DNA from: Cymbomonas tetramitiformis
Lineage: Eukaryota; Chlorophyta; Pyramimonadophyceae; Pyramimonadales; Pyramimonadaceae
Length of the DNA: 33,329 bases
Assembly: GCA_001247695.2 (NCBI GenBank)
Contig: LGRX02030366.1
Span: forward strand, 1-33,329
Direction of reading: 5' to 3'
Part shown: piece after piece, positions 1 through 7,326 of the stretch
Position numbering within the stretch: position 1 is the stretch's first letter
How the letters are laid out: each line of letters starts with the position of its first letter
Translations under genes and position numbers: made by a program
The notes under the pieces: model-generated
Databases searched by the model: none
What the model saw: the letters and a program-made list of their open reading frames with translations, nothing else
Told to the model about the DNA's origin: nothing

Positions 1-92
1 GGCCGTCGTGCACACAGTCGCAGTACGCCGATTTATTGTTTTATTCATCCTTAAAAGCTTAAATTTGGTCAGACGCGACGCGACGCGACGCG
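1..92. other. flank left of the CACTA-like element
   Basis: No gene is visible. A short GACGC pentamer run (about 72-92) abuts the element. The last three bases, GCG at 90-92, match GCG at 9960-9962 on the other side and are read as the target-site duplication. The GACGC run makes a chance GCG match more likely here than in random sequence. Confidence 0.5.
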
Positions 93-119
93 CCCTACGT
101 TTCTGGACGCGTGCAATAC
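93..119 (+). repeat. left terminal inverted repeat of the CACTA-like element
   Basis: Begins CCCTACGTTTCTGGACG and runs into CAATACA. It pairs with the inverse of 9933-9959 with three substitutions. It is preceded by GCG, the same triplet that follows the right terminus. Confidence 0.7.
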
Positions 120-430
120 ATCGTATTGAACACATATTGCATGCATATTGCACGCGTATTGACAATAAATGTTCAATACAATAAAAAATGTTACAATATG
201 TGTGCAATATGCCAGCAAGCGCTCCAACATGTGTGCAACATAGTATTGCAGTGAGCCCTCATGTATTGGAGACATATTGAAGTCCTGATGCAGAGAGTTA
301 TTTCAATATGCCTTCAACACATGTGTAGTATAGGGTTGGAGACATGCACCATGCATGTCGCAAACACTATGAAGGCATGTTGCAGACATATTGCTCACAT
401 ATTGTATACATATTGTAAGTCAACATTCAA
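118..430 (+). repeat. left subterminal 11-bp phased ATTG words
   Basis: From about 123 the tetramer ATTG recurs every 11 bp (ATTGAACACAT, ATTGCATGCAT, ATTGCACGCGT). The pattern recurs at about 380-420 (GTTGCAGACAT, ATTGCTCACAT, ATTGTATACAT). Between these, less regular copies and inverse CAAT words occur. No coding signal is seen; short open frames across here are low-complexity by-products. Probably binding sites for the element's own proteins, as subterminal repeats are in EnSpm; that function is inferred. Confidence 0.6.
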
Positions 431-1240
431 TATGTTGGATACACACTGCGGACCTACTGCATACGTATTGAACATGTAAATTCAATATGCTGTATATATA
501 TTGCGGACCTATTGAATATGTATTGAAACGGAACATTCAGTATGTTGGATACATACTGCGGACCTACTGCATACGTATTGAACATGCAAATTCAATATGT
601 TATACACAGGACCATTGCATATGTATTGAAACGGAAACATTTAGTATGTTGATACATACCGGGCAGAGTTGATATTTAGACACGTATTGAACATGTAAAT
701 TCAATATGCTGTATATATATTGCGGACCTATTGAATATGTATTGAAACGGAACATTCAGTATGTTGGATACATACTGCGGACCTACTGCATACGTATTGA
801 ACATGCAAATTCAATATGTTATACATATATTGCGGACCTATTGCATATGTATTGAAACGGAACATTCAGTATGTTGGATACATACTGCGGACATATTGCA
901 TACGTATTGAACATACAAATTCAATATGTTGTATATATATTGCGGACCTATTGCATATGTATTGAAACGGAACATTCAGTATGTTGGATACATACTACGG
1001 ACCTATTGCATACGTATTGAACATGCAAATTCAATATGTTGTATATATATTGCGGACCTATTGCATATGTACTGAAACGGAACATTCAGTATGTTGTATA
1101 TATATTGCGGACCTAATGCATACGTATTGAACAAGCAAATTCAATATGCTATATATATACCGTGGACATATCGCATATGTATTGAAATAAAAGTTGCCTA
1201 TGTCAAATATATACTATAGACCTATAACATACATATTGCA
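430..1240 (+). repeat. 110-bp tandem repeat made of ten 11-bp words
   Basis: Seven or more copies, marked by the recurring AAATTCAATATG word near 478, 588, 697, 807, 917, 1027 and 1137, i.e. a period of about 110 bp. Each copy divides into ten 11-mers, most starting ATTG, GTTG or ACTG (for example ATTGCGGACCT, ATTGCATATGT, ATTGAAACGGA). The two 55-bp halves are diverged copies of each other. One copy near 600-690 is rearranged and shorter, and the last copies decay towards 1240. No gene. Confidence 0.85.
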
Positions 1241-1353
1241 CATTTGCAACATGCAGTGTGTTTACTATGTATCCACTATGCGTATGCTATGCGAGATAAA
1301 CAAAATAAGAATACAGTCGTAGGGAACACTCGAGCATCTTTACTACGATTGAC

Positions 1354-1653
1354 ATGTATCTAGCTAGGCACAAAGAAATACGAATGGGACTATCAAATTT
1401 ACAAATACACAAAATAGTGTTCTACTCGTGCACTCTCTATTTACAAGATGCCAACCTAAAATCAATGTATTCATCTAGAACGCTTGACGGGATGCTTGAA
1501 GTTGACGTTGTACTCGAGGCGGTCGATTTCTCCATCTCGCTTTGCTCCAAAACAACCGATCTAAAATGGAAAATAAAGAGCCAACACTTAGTAAAAAAGC
1601 GGAAATGCACAAAAGAATATTCTATTGAAAACATAAAGGACTTATCAACCTAG
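1354..1653 (+). CDS. small hypothetical ORF in a 172-bp tandem duplication
   Basis: A 99-residue frame with no recognised family. Its second half (MLEVDVVLEAVDF, then a Lys-rich tail) is repeated almost word for word in the next frame starting at 1655, so the DNA here is a tandem duplication with unit about 172 bp (about 1480-1651 and 1655-1825), with a weak third copy to about 1950. The repeated stretch keeps an open frame while its DNA has diverged at several sites, which is mild support for past coding. No promoter or intron signal can be assigned. It could equally be the remains of an exon of the surrounding transposon. Confidence 0.25.
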   Translation: MYLARHKEIRMGLSNLQIHKIVFYSCTLYLQDANLKSMYSSRTLDGMLEVDVVLEAVDFSISLCSKTTDLKWKIKSQHLVKKRKCTKEYSIENIKDLST

Positions 1654-1950
1654 AATGTTTGAAGGGATGCTTGAAGTTGACGTTGTACTCGAGGCGGTCG
1701 ATTTCCTCAATTTCGCCTTGCTCGAAAACAGCCAATCTGAAAAGGAAAGTAAAGAGCCAACACTTAGTAAAAAGCGGAAAAGCAAAAAACAAACCTTTAT
1801 TGAAAACATAATTAACAACCGAGCAACCTCAAATAAATACGAATATGAACGCGAGATGAAAACCTAATATGACTTCGCCACGCCAACGTTTTCAGCGGAT
1901 CTGAAAAACGAAACCAACCAACTAACGTTTAGTAAAGAAGAAAGAAATTA
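1480..1950 (+). repeat. approx. 172-bp tandem duplication, two clear and one degenerate copy
   Basis: The segments starting near 1484 and 1660 share GGGATGCTTGAAGTTGACG, CTCGAGGCGGTCGATTTC and AGAGCCAACACTTAGTAAAA in the same order. A third, weaker match to the 3' part (AACGTTTAGTAAAGAAG) lies near 1925. Confidence 0.75.
1655..1867 (+). CDS. second copy of the small Lys-rich hypothetical ORF
   Basis: A 70-residue frame directly after the previous one, with only a stop between them. Shares MLEVDVVLEAVDF, a KEPTLSKKRK-type basic tail and IENI with the upstream copy. Family unknown. Best taken as the downstream copy of a duplicated exon-like segment rather than as an independent gene. Confidence 0.22.
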   Translation: MFEGMLEVDVVLEAVDFLNFALLENSQSEKESKEPTLSKKRKSKKQTFIENIINNRATSNKYEYEREMKT

Positions 1951-1993
1951 GCAGTCGTCAACGAAAGAAGCAAAGGAAAGTAACAGGGGGATG

Positions 1994-2061
1994 TGGAGTG
2001 AGTTGGGTTTGAACCAACTATTTCGAGTGCAAAGGACTCGCGGGAATTTCCCGTTCACTCC
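1994..2061 (-). tRNA. tRNA-like cloverleaf, anticodon UUU (Lys by decoding), stunted D arm
   Basis: Read on the - strand the 68 nt fold as: acceptor GGAGTGA pairing fully with TCACTCC; positions 8-9 AC; a minimal D arm GGG-AAATT-CCC; anticodon stem CGAGT/ACTCG with a 7-nt loop CCTTTGC, placing UUU at 34-36; variable loop of 5; T stem GTTGG/CCAAC with loop TTCAAAC; discriminator A. All three long stems are perfect, which is very unlikely by chance. Odd: the D loop has no GG, so the pol III A box is absent, and position 33 is C instead of the near-universal U. This is therefore either a decayed or retroposed tRNA, an organelle-type copy, or an unusual gene. It sits inside the CACTA-like element, about 1 kb upstream of the LTR insertion. 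Confidence 0.5.
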
Positions 2062-2428
2062 TAGTCAAAGTTTCACGCATGCCAAGTACGAGCGCGCGAA
2101 GCACACACAAAATGATACACACGCATAACCAAAACATGCACTGCAAACCAATGCCATATTGCAACCTGTGAGAATTAAAAATATCACAGCACGCAACTCA
2201 CTGGCGAGGCTGCTGCAACACTGCTGACGGCGAACTGTGAAGAGAGCAATGACGTGAGTTTGAACTTTACCGTTCAGAAAAATCGAAGTGTTCAAAAACT
2301 TTCCCTGCCGTTCAGAAGTCACATCGGATCGACGCGTCATGCGAGCACGATCGACGATGACGACGATGATGACGATGCGATGTGTCAGACTTTAGTAACA
2401 TATTACTTAAAATTATAGCGAAGGAATC

Positions 2429-2505
2429 AATTTCATCGTACTGGTCGAGTAGTTTCCCGTCGATCCCATAGATATGAGGTAATGGGTTCGAGCCCCACTG
2501 AAAGT
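2429..2505 (+). ncRNA. weak tRNA-like / tRNA-derived sequence with pol III-type boxes
   Basis: Seen: the 7-nt ends AATTTCA and TGAAAGT pair at 6 of 7 positions; a T arm with loop TTCGAGC (2487-2493) has 4 of 5 stem pairs; a segment near 2442-2454 resembles an A box; a run of T follows at once, as a pol III stop would. No convincing anticodon arm can be drawn. Could be a tRNA-derived SINE head or a pseudogene; chance is not excluded. Confidence 0.25.
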
Positions 2506-2660
2506 TTTTTCGGTCCATACTGTGGGTCATTTCGGGTACTTCCTGAGCATTTTGGGGGTACTTCTTGAGTTACGATTTCGGCCGTTCGATTAACGAACGA
2601 GGGGTGCAGATTCTCCTAAAAATTAAAATTCCAAAATTGTTTCCCCGAAAATTGTTCAAT

Positions 2661-2906
2661 CTGTTCAATACTACTGCAATACATGAGGGCTCACTGCAAT
2701 ACGTTAGCGCTTGCAGGCGTATTGAAATGGCGTATTGGAGATGGGTCGAAAAAGTGCCAAGTCAGTTTTGCGAAGATCCGTCTGACGTGGCACTGGCAAA
2801 GCTGACATCAGCAGTTTTCAATACATCTCCAATACGCCATTTCAATACGCCTGTAATCGCTAACGTATTGCAGTGAGCCCTCTTGTATTGCAGTAGTATT
2901 GAACAG
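2661..2906. repeat. foldback (MITE-like) with 83-bp inverted arms
   Basis: The arm 2661-2743 is the inverse of 2824-2906 with only a few substitutions. The loop contains a second, inner inverted repeat (2754-2765 against 2782-2793, one mismatch). The arms are built from the ATTG/CAAT words of the surrounding element plus the word GAGGGCTCACTG, which recurs inverted near 247. Similar words CAGATTCTCCT lie on both outer sides (about 2607 and 2904), possibly a target duplication. The open frame running across it is a by-product. Confidence 0.75.
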
Positions 2907-3019
2907 ATTCTCCTCTAAAAAGTTTTTTAAATTTTTGTAAAGGTCAATATGCGTGCAACCGCGTGCAACCGCCTGCAGGGCTCAAGGCAGGGATCACTTC
3001 AATACGTGAGGGCGCACTT

Positions 3020-3279
3020 TGCTGAAATCTGTATAGGCAGCCCTGACCGGGAGTCCCGGTGCAGGCCCCTATGACAGATTCCTAGGTAGCCAACACTGGA
3101 CCGTGACTGATCCGTAAGCCTGTGCTGTGACACACCGAGTGTCACAGGTAGCTAGACTCGAGACCGTTCCGACTCCGTGACCGTTCCGGGTATATCTAGC
3201 TTAGGGTTTATTTCTTATGAGAGTTTTATCTATATTGGTTCACTGACTGTCTGATATCTTGAACCGGGATATTCCAGTA
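3020..3279 (+). repeat. 5' LTR, 260 bp
   Basis: Starts TGCTG and ends CAGTA, near-inverse termini as in LTRs. Contains the near-palindrome TGTGACACACCGAGTGTCACA (about 3127-3146). I saw no difference from the 3' copy. A TATA-like TATATCTAG word lies near 3190. A TGGACCC word just inside (about 3285) is the only primer-site candidate, and it is weak. Confidence 0.88.
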
Positions 3280-3675
3280 GGTCGTGGACCCATTCCACGC
3301 TATATTCCACAGCTAGTTTGGCCATGATTGGCTAAAGCAGCCGCTTGGAGAGGTGGTGCGCGACGGCGCGTTTGGGGACTCACGGGAATTTTGAGATGAG
3401 CTGTTTGCGGTGAGCGTCTTTGAGCCGCAGCTATGGGGATTCGACCTGGACCGGACCTAGTCGACGCAATGTTCATTTACGGTATTACGCTTGCCCTGAT
3501 CCCGCTTGCTTCCGATTTTTGGGCTGGTGGCTCGAGCACCTTCGACCTCGACGACGTCTTCCAGTGCCTCTCGCTCGCATGGCTCTACCGCTCCTTCCGT
3601 GACTGTGACGTCGCATCTTCCCAACATTACCCGAACGCGCCCCGGCGTACCACCTCCCATCAGGCTTTTAGAATT

Positions 3676-5793
3676 ATGGGTGTATCCACTAGAGCAAAAC
3701 GGTCCCTCACGAGGGACTCCGACATCGACGCCTCGCTGAGGCTCACTGACGCGGTTCGCAACACACCGACGGCCAAATCACCGGCTATTACGAACCCCGA
3801 CCCTACTTCCAACACCGACGCCGACGTTGCGACGAGGAAGTATCTACAGGAGCAGTCCAAGCTTGTGGACGAGGTCTACAAGGGGCGGCTCCATCGGACA
3901 TGGGCCAAGGGTATCCGCGAGGATATCCTTGGCGACAAGAAGCATTATTTCAGCGGCACTTCTGACGCGGGTCTCCTCTCCGATGTGGTGGTTCGGCTAC
4001 GTACGGAGTTTGAGTCCGCTGGGCTGGACCTCGTCTCGTTCGACCTTGACGACCCCCAGGCTCTGGTGGTGGGAAAGGTGAACGCCTTGCTGTACGACGT
4101 GCTTGGGCTTATCATCGAGAAGCACAGCAACGCCCACGTCTGGCTTACGGGTACGGACGCGTCTGCCGACCGAGATGGACGGCGTGCGCTGGTGGACATC
4201 GTGAAGCGCGGCGTACCAGTGGCGTTGCGGGAGTCCTTCCAGCAGGAGCATGCCGCGCTTACTTATCCCGCAAACGTTGACCCGCAGCCGATTTTGGCTC
4301 GGGAACAACGTTTGGTGCGGGATAACAAGGCCGCCGACTGGACCCCCACCGAGGCCACCAGGAAGCTCAGCCTCTACAGCCGGCTTGACCCGGTGTTCTA
4401 CGCCGCGGTCAAGGTGCGTTACCCCATGGTGGCCGATCTCGCGGCGGTTTCCCTCGGTGCTCTGCGCTCTCTGGTTGTAGAGATTTATCAGGCGTGGGCG
4501 CAGACGGACGTTGGGAAGGCCATCGTGGCCAAGCCCGCAGGTGGTGGCGCGTCGGCTCTGCTCACCGGCAGCGAGCACCAGGTGCTACTGGACAAGATCA
4601 AGGAGTTGACCGAGCTGGTGCGGCGACAGTGCGGGGCGGCTCCGCCGGTGGTGCAGCAGCAGCGGGATCCGCCGCAGCGGCAGCACGGGCAGCGCCGGCA
4701 GCAGCAGCGCGGGCAGTCACCGCGGGGCTTCCGCATGGGGGTCCAATCCCCACCGGCGGTGGGCTACGATCGTGACGAGCAGCGGGCTAAGCCGCTGTGT
4801 ACCCGCTGCAAGAAGACTGGTAAGGACCTCTATCATTTCTACCGCGACTGCCCGCTTGGCGGTCGCCAACATTCCCCCACCTCGGCCGCGGCTTTCTGTA
4901 TCCCCATCGACGACGAGGATGCGGAGGGCGTGCATGCCCTCGCCATGTGTGCTGTCTTTCAGGAGGCGGCGGATGATGGAGCTGAGGCCTTTGCCCGCGC
5001 GGCGACGGTGTACGGTCCGCCGGCGGTGCTGTGCGGGGGCGTTGTGGGAGGCATCGACGTGTCGGCCTACGGCTTCTCCGTTGACGCGGTGACACCGGTG
5101 GCGGAGACGTCCGGTGACGACATCTTGCAGCGGCTGGACGACCTCGCGGCGGAGGTCAACGCGGCGGTAGAGCCTAAGGTACATTACACTCACGCCTCTT
5201 TCCCGCCGCCTGGGGGCATTGCGACGCAGGCTTCGGCTCTGGTGTGCGACACTGCAAGCGCAGGTATCACACCAGAGGAGCAGGTTCCGGCAGGTGGTGC
5301 GGCGGCATCGGCATCCGCCGTGCCGGCCCCTGCTATGCCTGTCTTGGAGAATGAGCAAGAGCTCCTGGAGCTCTACGGCTACGGCCCGCCCGTGTCCCTT
5401 CAATCGACGCGGGTGACCACCACGGAGAAGTCCGGCGGTGAATTCGCGGGGGTTGTGGACACTGCCAACCACTCCGCGGTTGCGCCGGTTGACTTGACCG
5501 GCTACGACACCGACGACTACGAGGATTTTGCAGACGGCAGCTTCGCCGTCAAGCCGCGGGCTCCGGCCATCTCGGCTAATCATGCGTCAGAGCCCGCAGC
5601 CCACGTGACTGAGTCTGGTGGTGCTTCCCGCACCTACGGTTGTGGCAAGCCGCCATGGGGATTCCCCGCACACGCGGGCCCGTGGGGTTTTCCTTACTTT
5701 GTCTCAGGGGAGAAGTCCTCTCCGGAGGCCTTTCGGCCAGTTTTCGAGAAAACATTTGTTTTTTCTGGTTTTGACATCTTTTTGCATACTTAA
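3676..5793 (+). CDS. Gag-like protein with extended CCHC zinc knuckle
   Basis: Product of 705 residues, presumed structural Gag of the LTR element. The frame is open from 3433, but I choose the ATG at 3676 because the second gag fragment in this window (28289) starts at the matching place: MGVSTRA here against MVASTRA there. Residues about 50-200 match that fragment in spacing and in words such as ..FSGT.., ..VNALL(Y/F).. and an acidic LDD motif, so this is the conserved capsid-like part. A Gln/Arg-rich linker (about 330-360) follows, then a knuckle at about residues 375-392: C-X2-C-X8-H-X4-C, four residues longer in the middle than the retroviral X4 form. The C-terminal 300 residues are acidic, Ala/Pro-rich and without recognised domains; no DTG/DSG protease motif is seen. 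Base composition is far more GC-rich than the surrounding element, as expected of a recent insertion. Confidence 0.75.
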   Translation: MGVSTRAKRSLTRDSDIDASLRLTDAVRNTPTAKSPAITNPDPTSNTDADVATRKYLQEQSKLVDEVYKGRLHRTWAKGIREDILGDKKHYFSGTSDAGLLSDVVVRLRTEFESAGLDLVSFDLDDPQALVVGKVNALLYDVLGLIIEKHSNAHVWLTGTDASADRDGRRALVDIVKRGVPVALRESFQQEHAALTYPANVDPQPILAREQRLVRDNKAADWTPTEATRKLSLYSRLDPVFYAAVKVRYPMVADLAAVSLGALRSLVVEIYQAWAQTDVGKAIVAKPAGGGASALLTGSEHQVLLDKIKELTELVRRQCGAAPPVVQQQRDPPQRQHGQRRQQQRGQSPRGFRMGVQSPPAVGYDRDEQRAKPLCTRCKKTGKDLYHFYRDCPLGGRQHSPTSAAAFCIPIDDEDAEGVHALAMCAVFQEAADDGAEAFARAATVYGPPAVLCGGVVGGIDVSAYGFSVDAVTPVAETSGDDILQRLDDLAAEVNAAVEPKVHYTHASFPPPGGIATQASALVCDTASAGITPEEQVPAGGAAASASAVPAPAMPVLENEQELLELYGYGPPVSLQSTRVTTTEKSGGEFAGVVDTANHSAVAPVDLTGYDTDDYEDFADGSFAVKPRAPAISANHASEPAAHVTESGGASRTYGCGKPPWGFPAHAGPWGFPYFVSGEKSSPEAFRPVFEKTFVFSGFDIFLHT

Positions 5794-6196
5794 GGGTCAA
5801 AATTCTTTCGGCCAATCTTCGGCCAAACCCTCTTTTTGGGAGACTCTCTCGGCCAGGGGCCGGTCAATCGCGACAGGACTTCTCCCCTGCTTTGTCTCCC
5901 TCATTCTTTTCATCTCGATCATGGGTGTGGGGGCAGCCGCCTACACGGCGGCCAATGACATCGACTCTGTACAGGTATCGGGTCGGGCTGCACCGCAGCC
6001 TGTGCTGTGCAGGGGAGACTTATGCATCTACCCCGGTATATCCGAGCTGGACCCCGTCACTCTGGATGCAGTACTGCACTCCCTGGGTGCTGCGACGGTG
6101 GTTCACCGGCCGCCTGACCCACTGGAGAGCAGTGCTGCAAGCTACTACCGTGGACATTGTGGTGACGGTGCTCCTCTGGACTTTGACCCCGAGTAG
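5618..6196 (+). CDS. possible overlapping ORF downstream of gag, unknown product
   Basis: Open for 192 residues in the +1 frame relative to gag, overlapping its last 176 nt and running 400 nt beyond. The non-overlapping part has one hydrophobic segment (LLPCFVSLILFISIMGVGAAAY, about residues 87-108, a plausible membrane span) followed by a Cys-containing tail. It could be reached by frameshift or be non-coding. No similarity to protease, polymerase or integrase is seen. Treat as uncertain. Confidence 0.25.
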   Translation: MVLPAPTVVASRHGDSPHTRARGVFLTLSQGRSPLRRPFGQFSRKHLFFLVLTSFCILKGQNSFGQSSAKPSFWETLSARGRSIATGLLPCFVSLILFISIMGVGAAAYTAANDIDSVQVSGRAAPQPVLCRGDLCIYPGISELDPVTLDAVLHSLGAATVVHRPPDPLESSAASYYRGHCGDGAPLDFDPE

Positions 6197-6519
6197 CTTT
6201 ACTTCTGGCTCTGGCAGTACACCACTCTGGTGGTGTACTGAGATGTGCTTTGACCTCAACATGGTCTTCAATTTGGTTTATGCTTTACTTTGACATCTAC
6301 AATCTTCAATCTGGTTTGCTGCCACAGTGCTTTTCAGTAGTTTAGCAGGACCTGAGTGCCTGTATATTTCTGCACTTGTGCCGGCTAGAGGGTTTCAATT
6401 TGTGTATCAGAATAGCACAGTTGAATTAGCAGTTAGGTTTGTCACCCTAGCTCCTACCCTAACTTATCTTGACTTTTCTGACTTACCTGTCAGTCACCAC
6501 CCACAGTGCTGGGGTGGTG
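6197..6519 (+). other. 3' untranslated part of the LTR element
   Basis: AT-richer than gag and without sustained coding. It ends in a G-rich stretch (GCTGGGGTGGTG) just before the 3' LTR, the only candidate for a polypurine primer; it contains T and is therefore imperfect. Confidence 0.45.
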
Positions 6520-6779
6520 TGCTGAAATCTGTATAGGCAGCCCTGACCGGGAGTCCCGGTGCAGGCCCCTATGACAGATTCCTAGGTAGCCAACACTGGA
6601 CCGTGACTGATCCGTAAGCCTGTGCTGTGACACACCGAGTGTCACAGGTAGCTAGACTCGAGACCGTTCCGACTCCGTGACCGTTCCGGGTATATCTAGC
6701 TTAGGGTTTATTTCTTATGAGAGTTTTATCTATATTGGTTCACTGACTGTCTGATATCTTGAACCGGGATATTCCAGTA
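6520..6779 (+). repeat. 3' LTR, 260 bp
   Basis: Base-for-base match by eye with 3020-3279. Followed by CACTT (6780-6784), the right half of the target duplication. Confidence 0.88.
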
Positions 6780-7326
6780 CACTTCAATACGTGAGGGCTC
6801 AAGACCTTGAGCCCTGCCTTTAGCCCCCCCTTTCAGTATGCTGCGGAAGTGTTGAAGTGAGCCCTAAAAAAGTTGGAAAAACATGTTCTTCAATTCTGGT
6901 GAGACTTGTTATATGGACTCAGGAGCTATATTTTGCGACATAGCTTGCGTGCGTTTTTTGTGGGGGGGGTCCGAAAACCTACTTTTGGGTTATTGCTTTA
7001 CTTGGAAGTTCCTTCAGCATATCGTCAATATGTCCGCAGTATATGTCCAACATGTTACAGCATACTTGCAGTACATTTCCGAAGGGTGATGGGCGTGGTA
7101 AAAGGGGACTTCAATGCAGTATGGTCCGAGGAGATCAAATTGTTCATGGTGAAAAGCGACCTCGCCATGAACGATCCCCTCAATCATCATCACCAAGTGA
7201 TGCGGAGCGACATCGAACCGGCTTGCCTTCGGCTAGAGCCGCCGCCCTCGTCCAAGGGAAGGCGCCCCCCCCCGTACAACAATCTTCGTTAGCCAAGCGC
7301 GCGATGAGAAATCCCGCGCAAGGCGG
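6780..7326 (+). other. element sequence between LTR insertion and DUF4216 gene
   Basis: About 7024-7080 contains inverse-oriented 11-bp words (CAATATGTCCG, CAGTATATGTC, CAACATGTTAC), so this is still CACTA-like sequence. A frame of 178 residues (7043-7579) crosses it but is basic and low in complexity and looks non-coding. The 5' exons of the DUF4216 gene may lie here but cannot be placed with confidence. Confidence 0.4.

Larger units (their letters stand above)
3020..6779 (+). mobile_element. intact LTR retroelement with gag only (non-autonomous, TR-GAG type)
   Basis: Two 260-bp direct repeats, identical by eye, bound a 3.24 kb interior. Host CACTT is duplicated on both sides (3015-3019, 6780-6784). 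The interior holds one long GC-rich gag-like gene and no visible protease, reverse transcriptase, RNase H or integrase. Known: such TR-GAG elements rely on pol supplied by relatives. Identical LTRs imply recent insertion. It landed inside the CACTA-like element, in the second copy of a 20-bp tandem host repeat (CACTTCAATACGTGAGGGCK). Confidence 0.85.

Noticed and set aside
3433..3675. 81 extra N-terminal codons of gag
   Set aside because: The related fragment starts at the Met equivalent to 3676; the upstream codons show no shared sequence and overlap the leader.
4717..5583. 288-codon open frame on the - strand within gag
   Set aside because: Shadow of the GC-rich gag frame; Arg-rich, no domain, and gag is supported by homology to 28289-28840.
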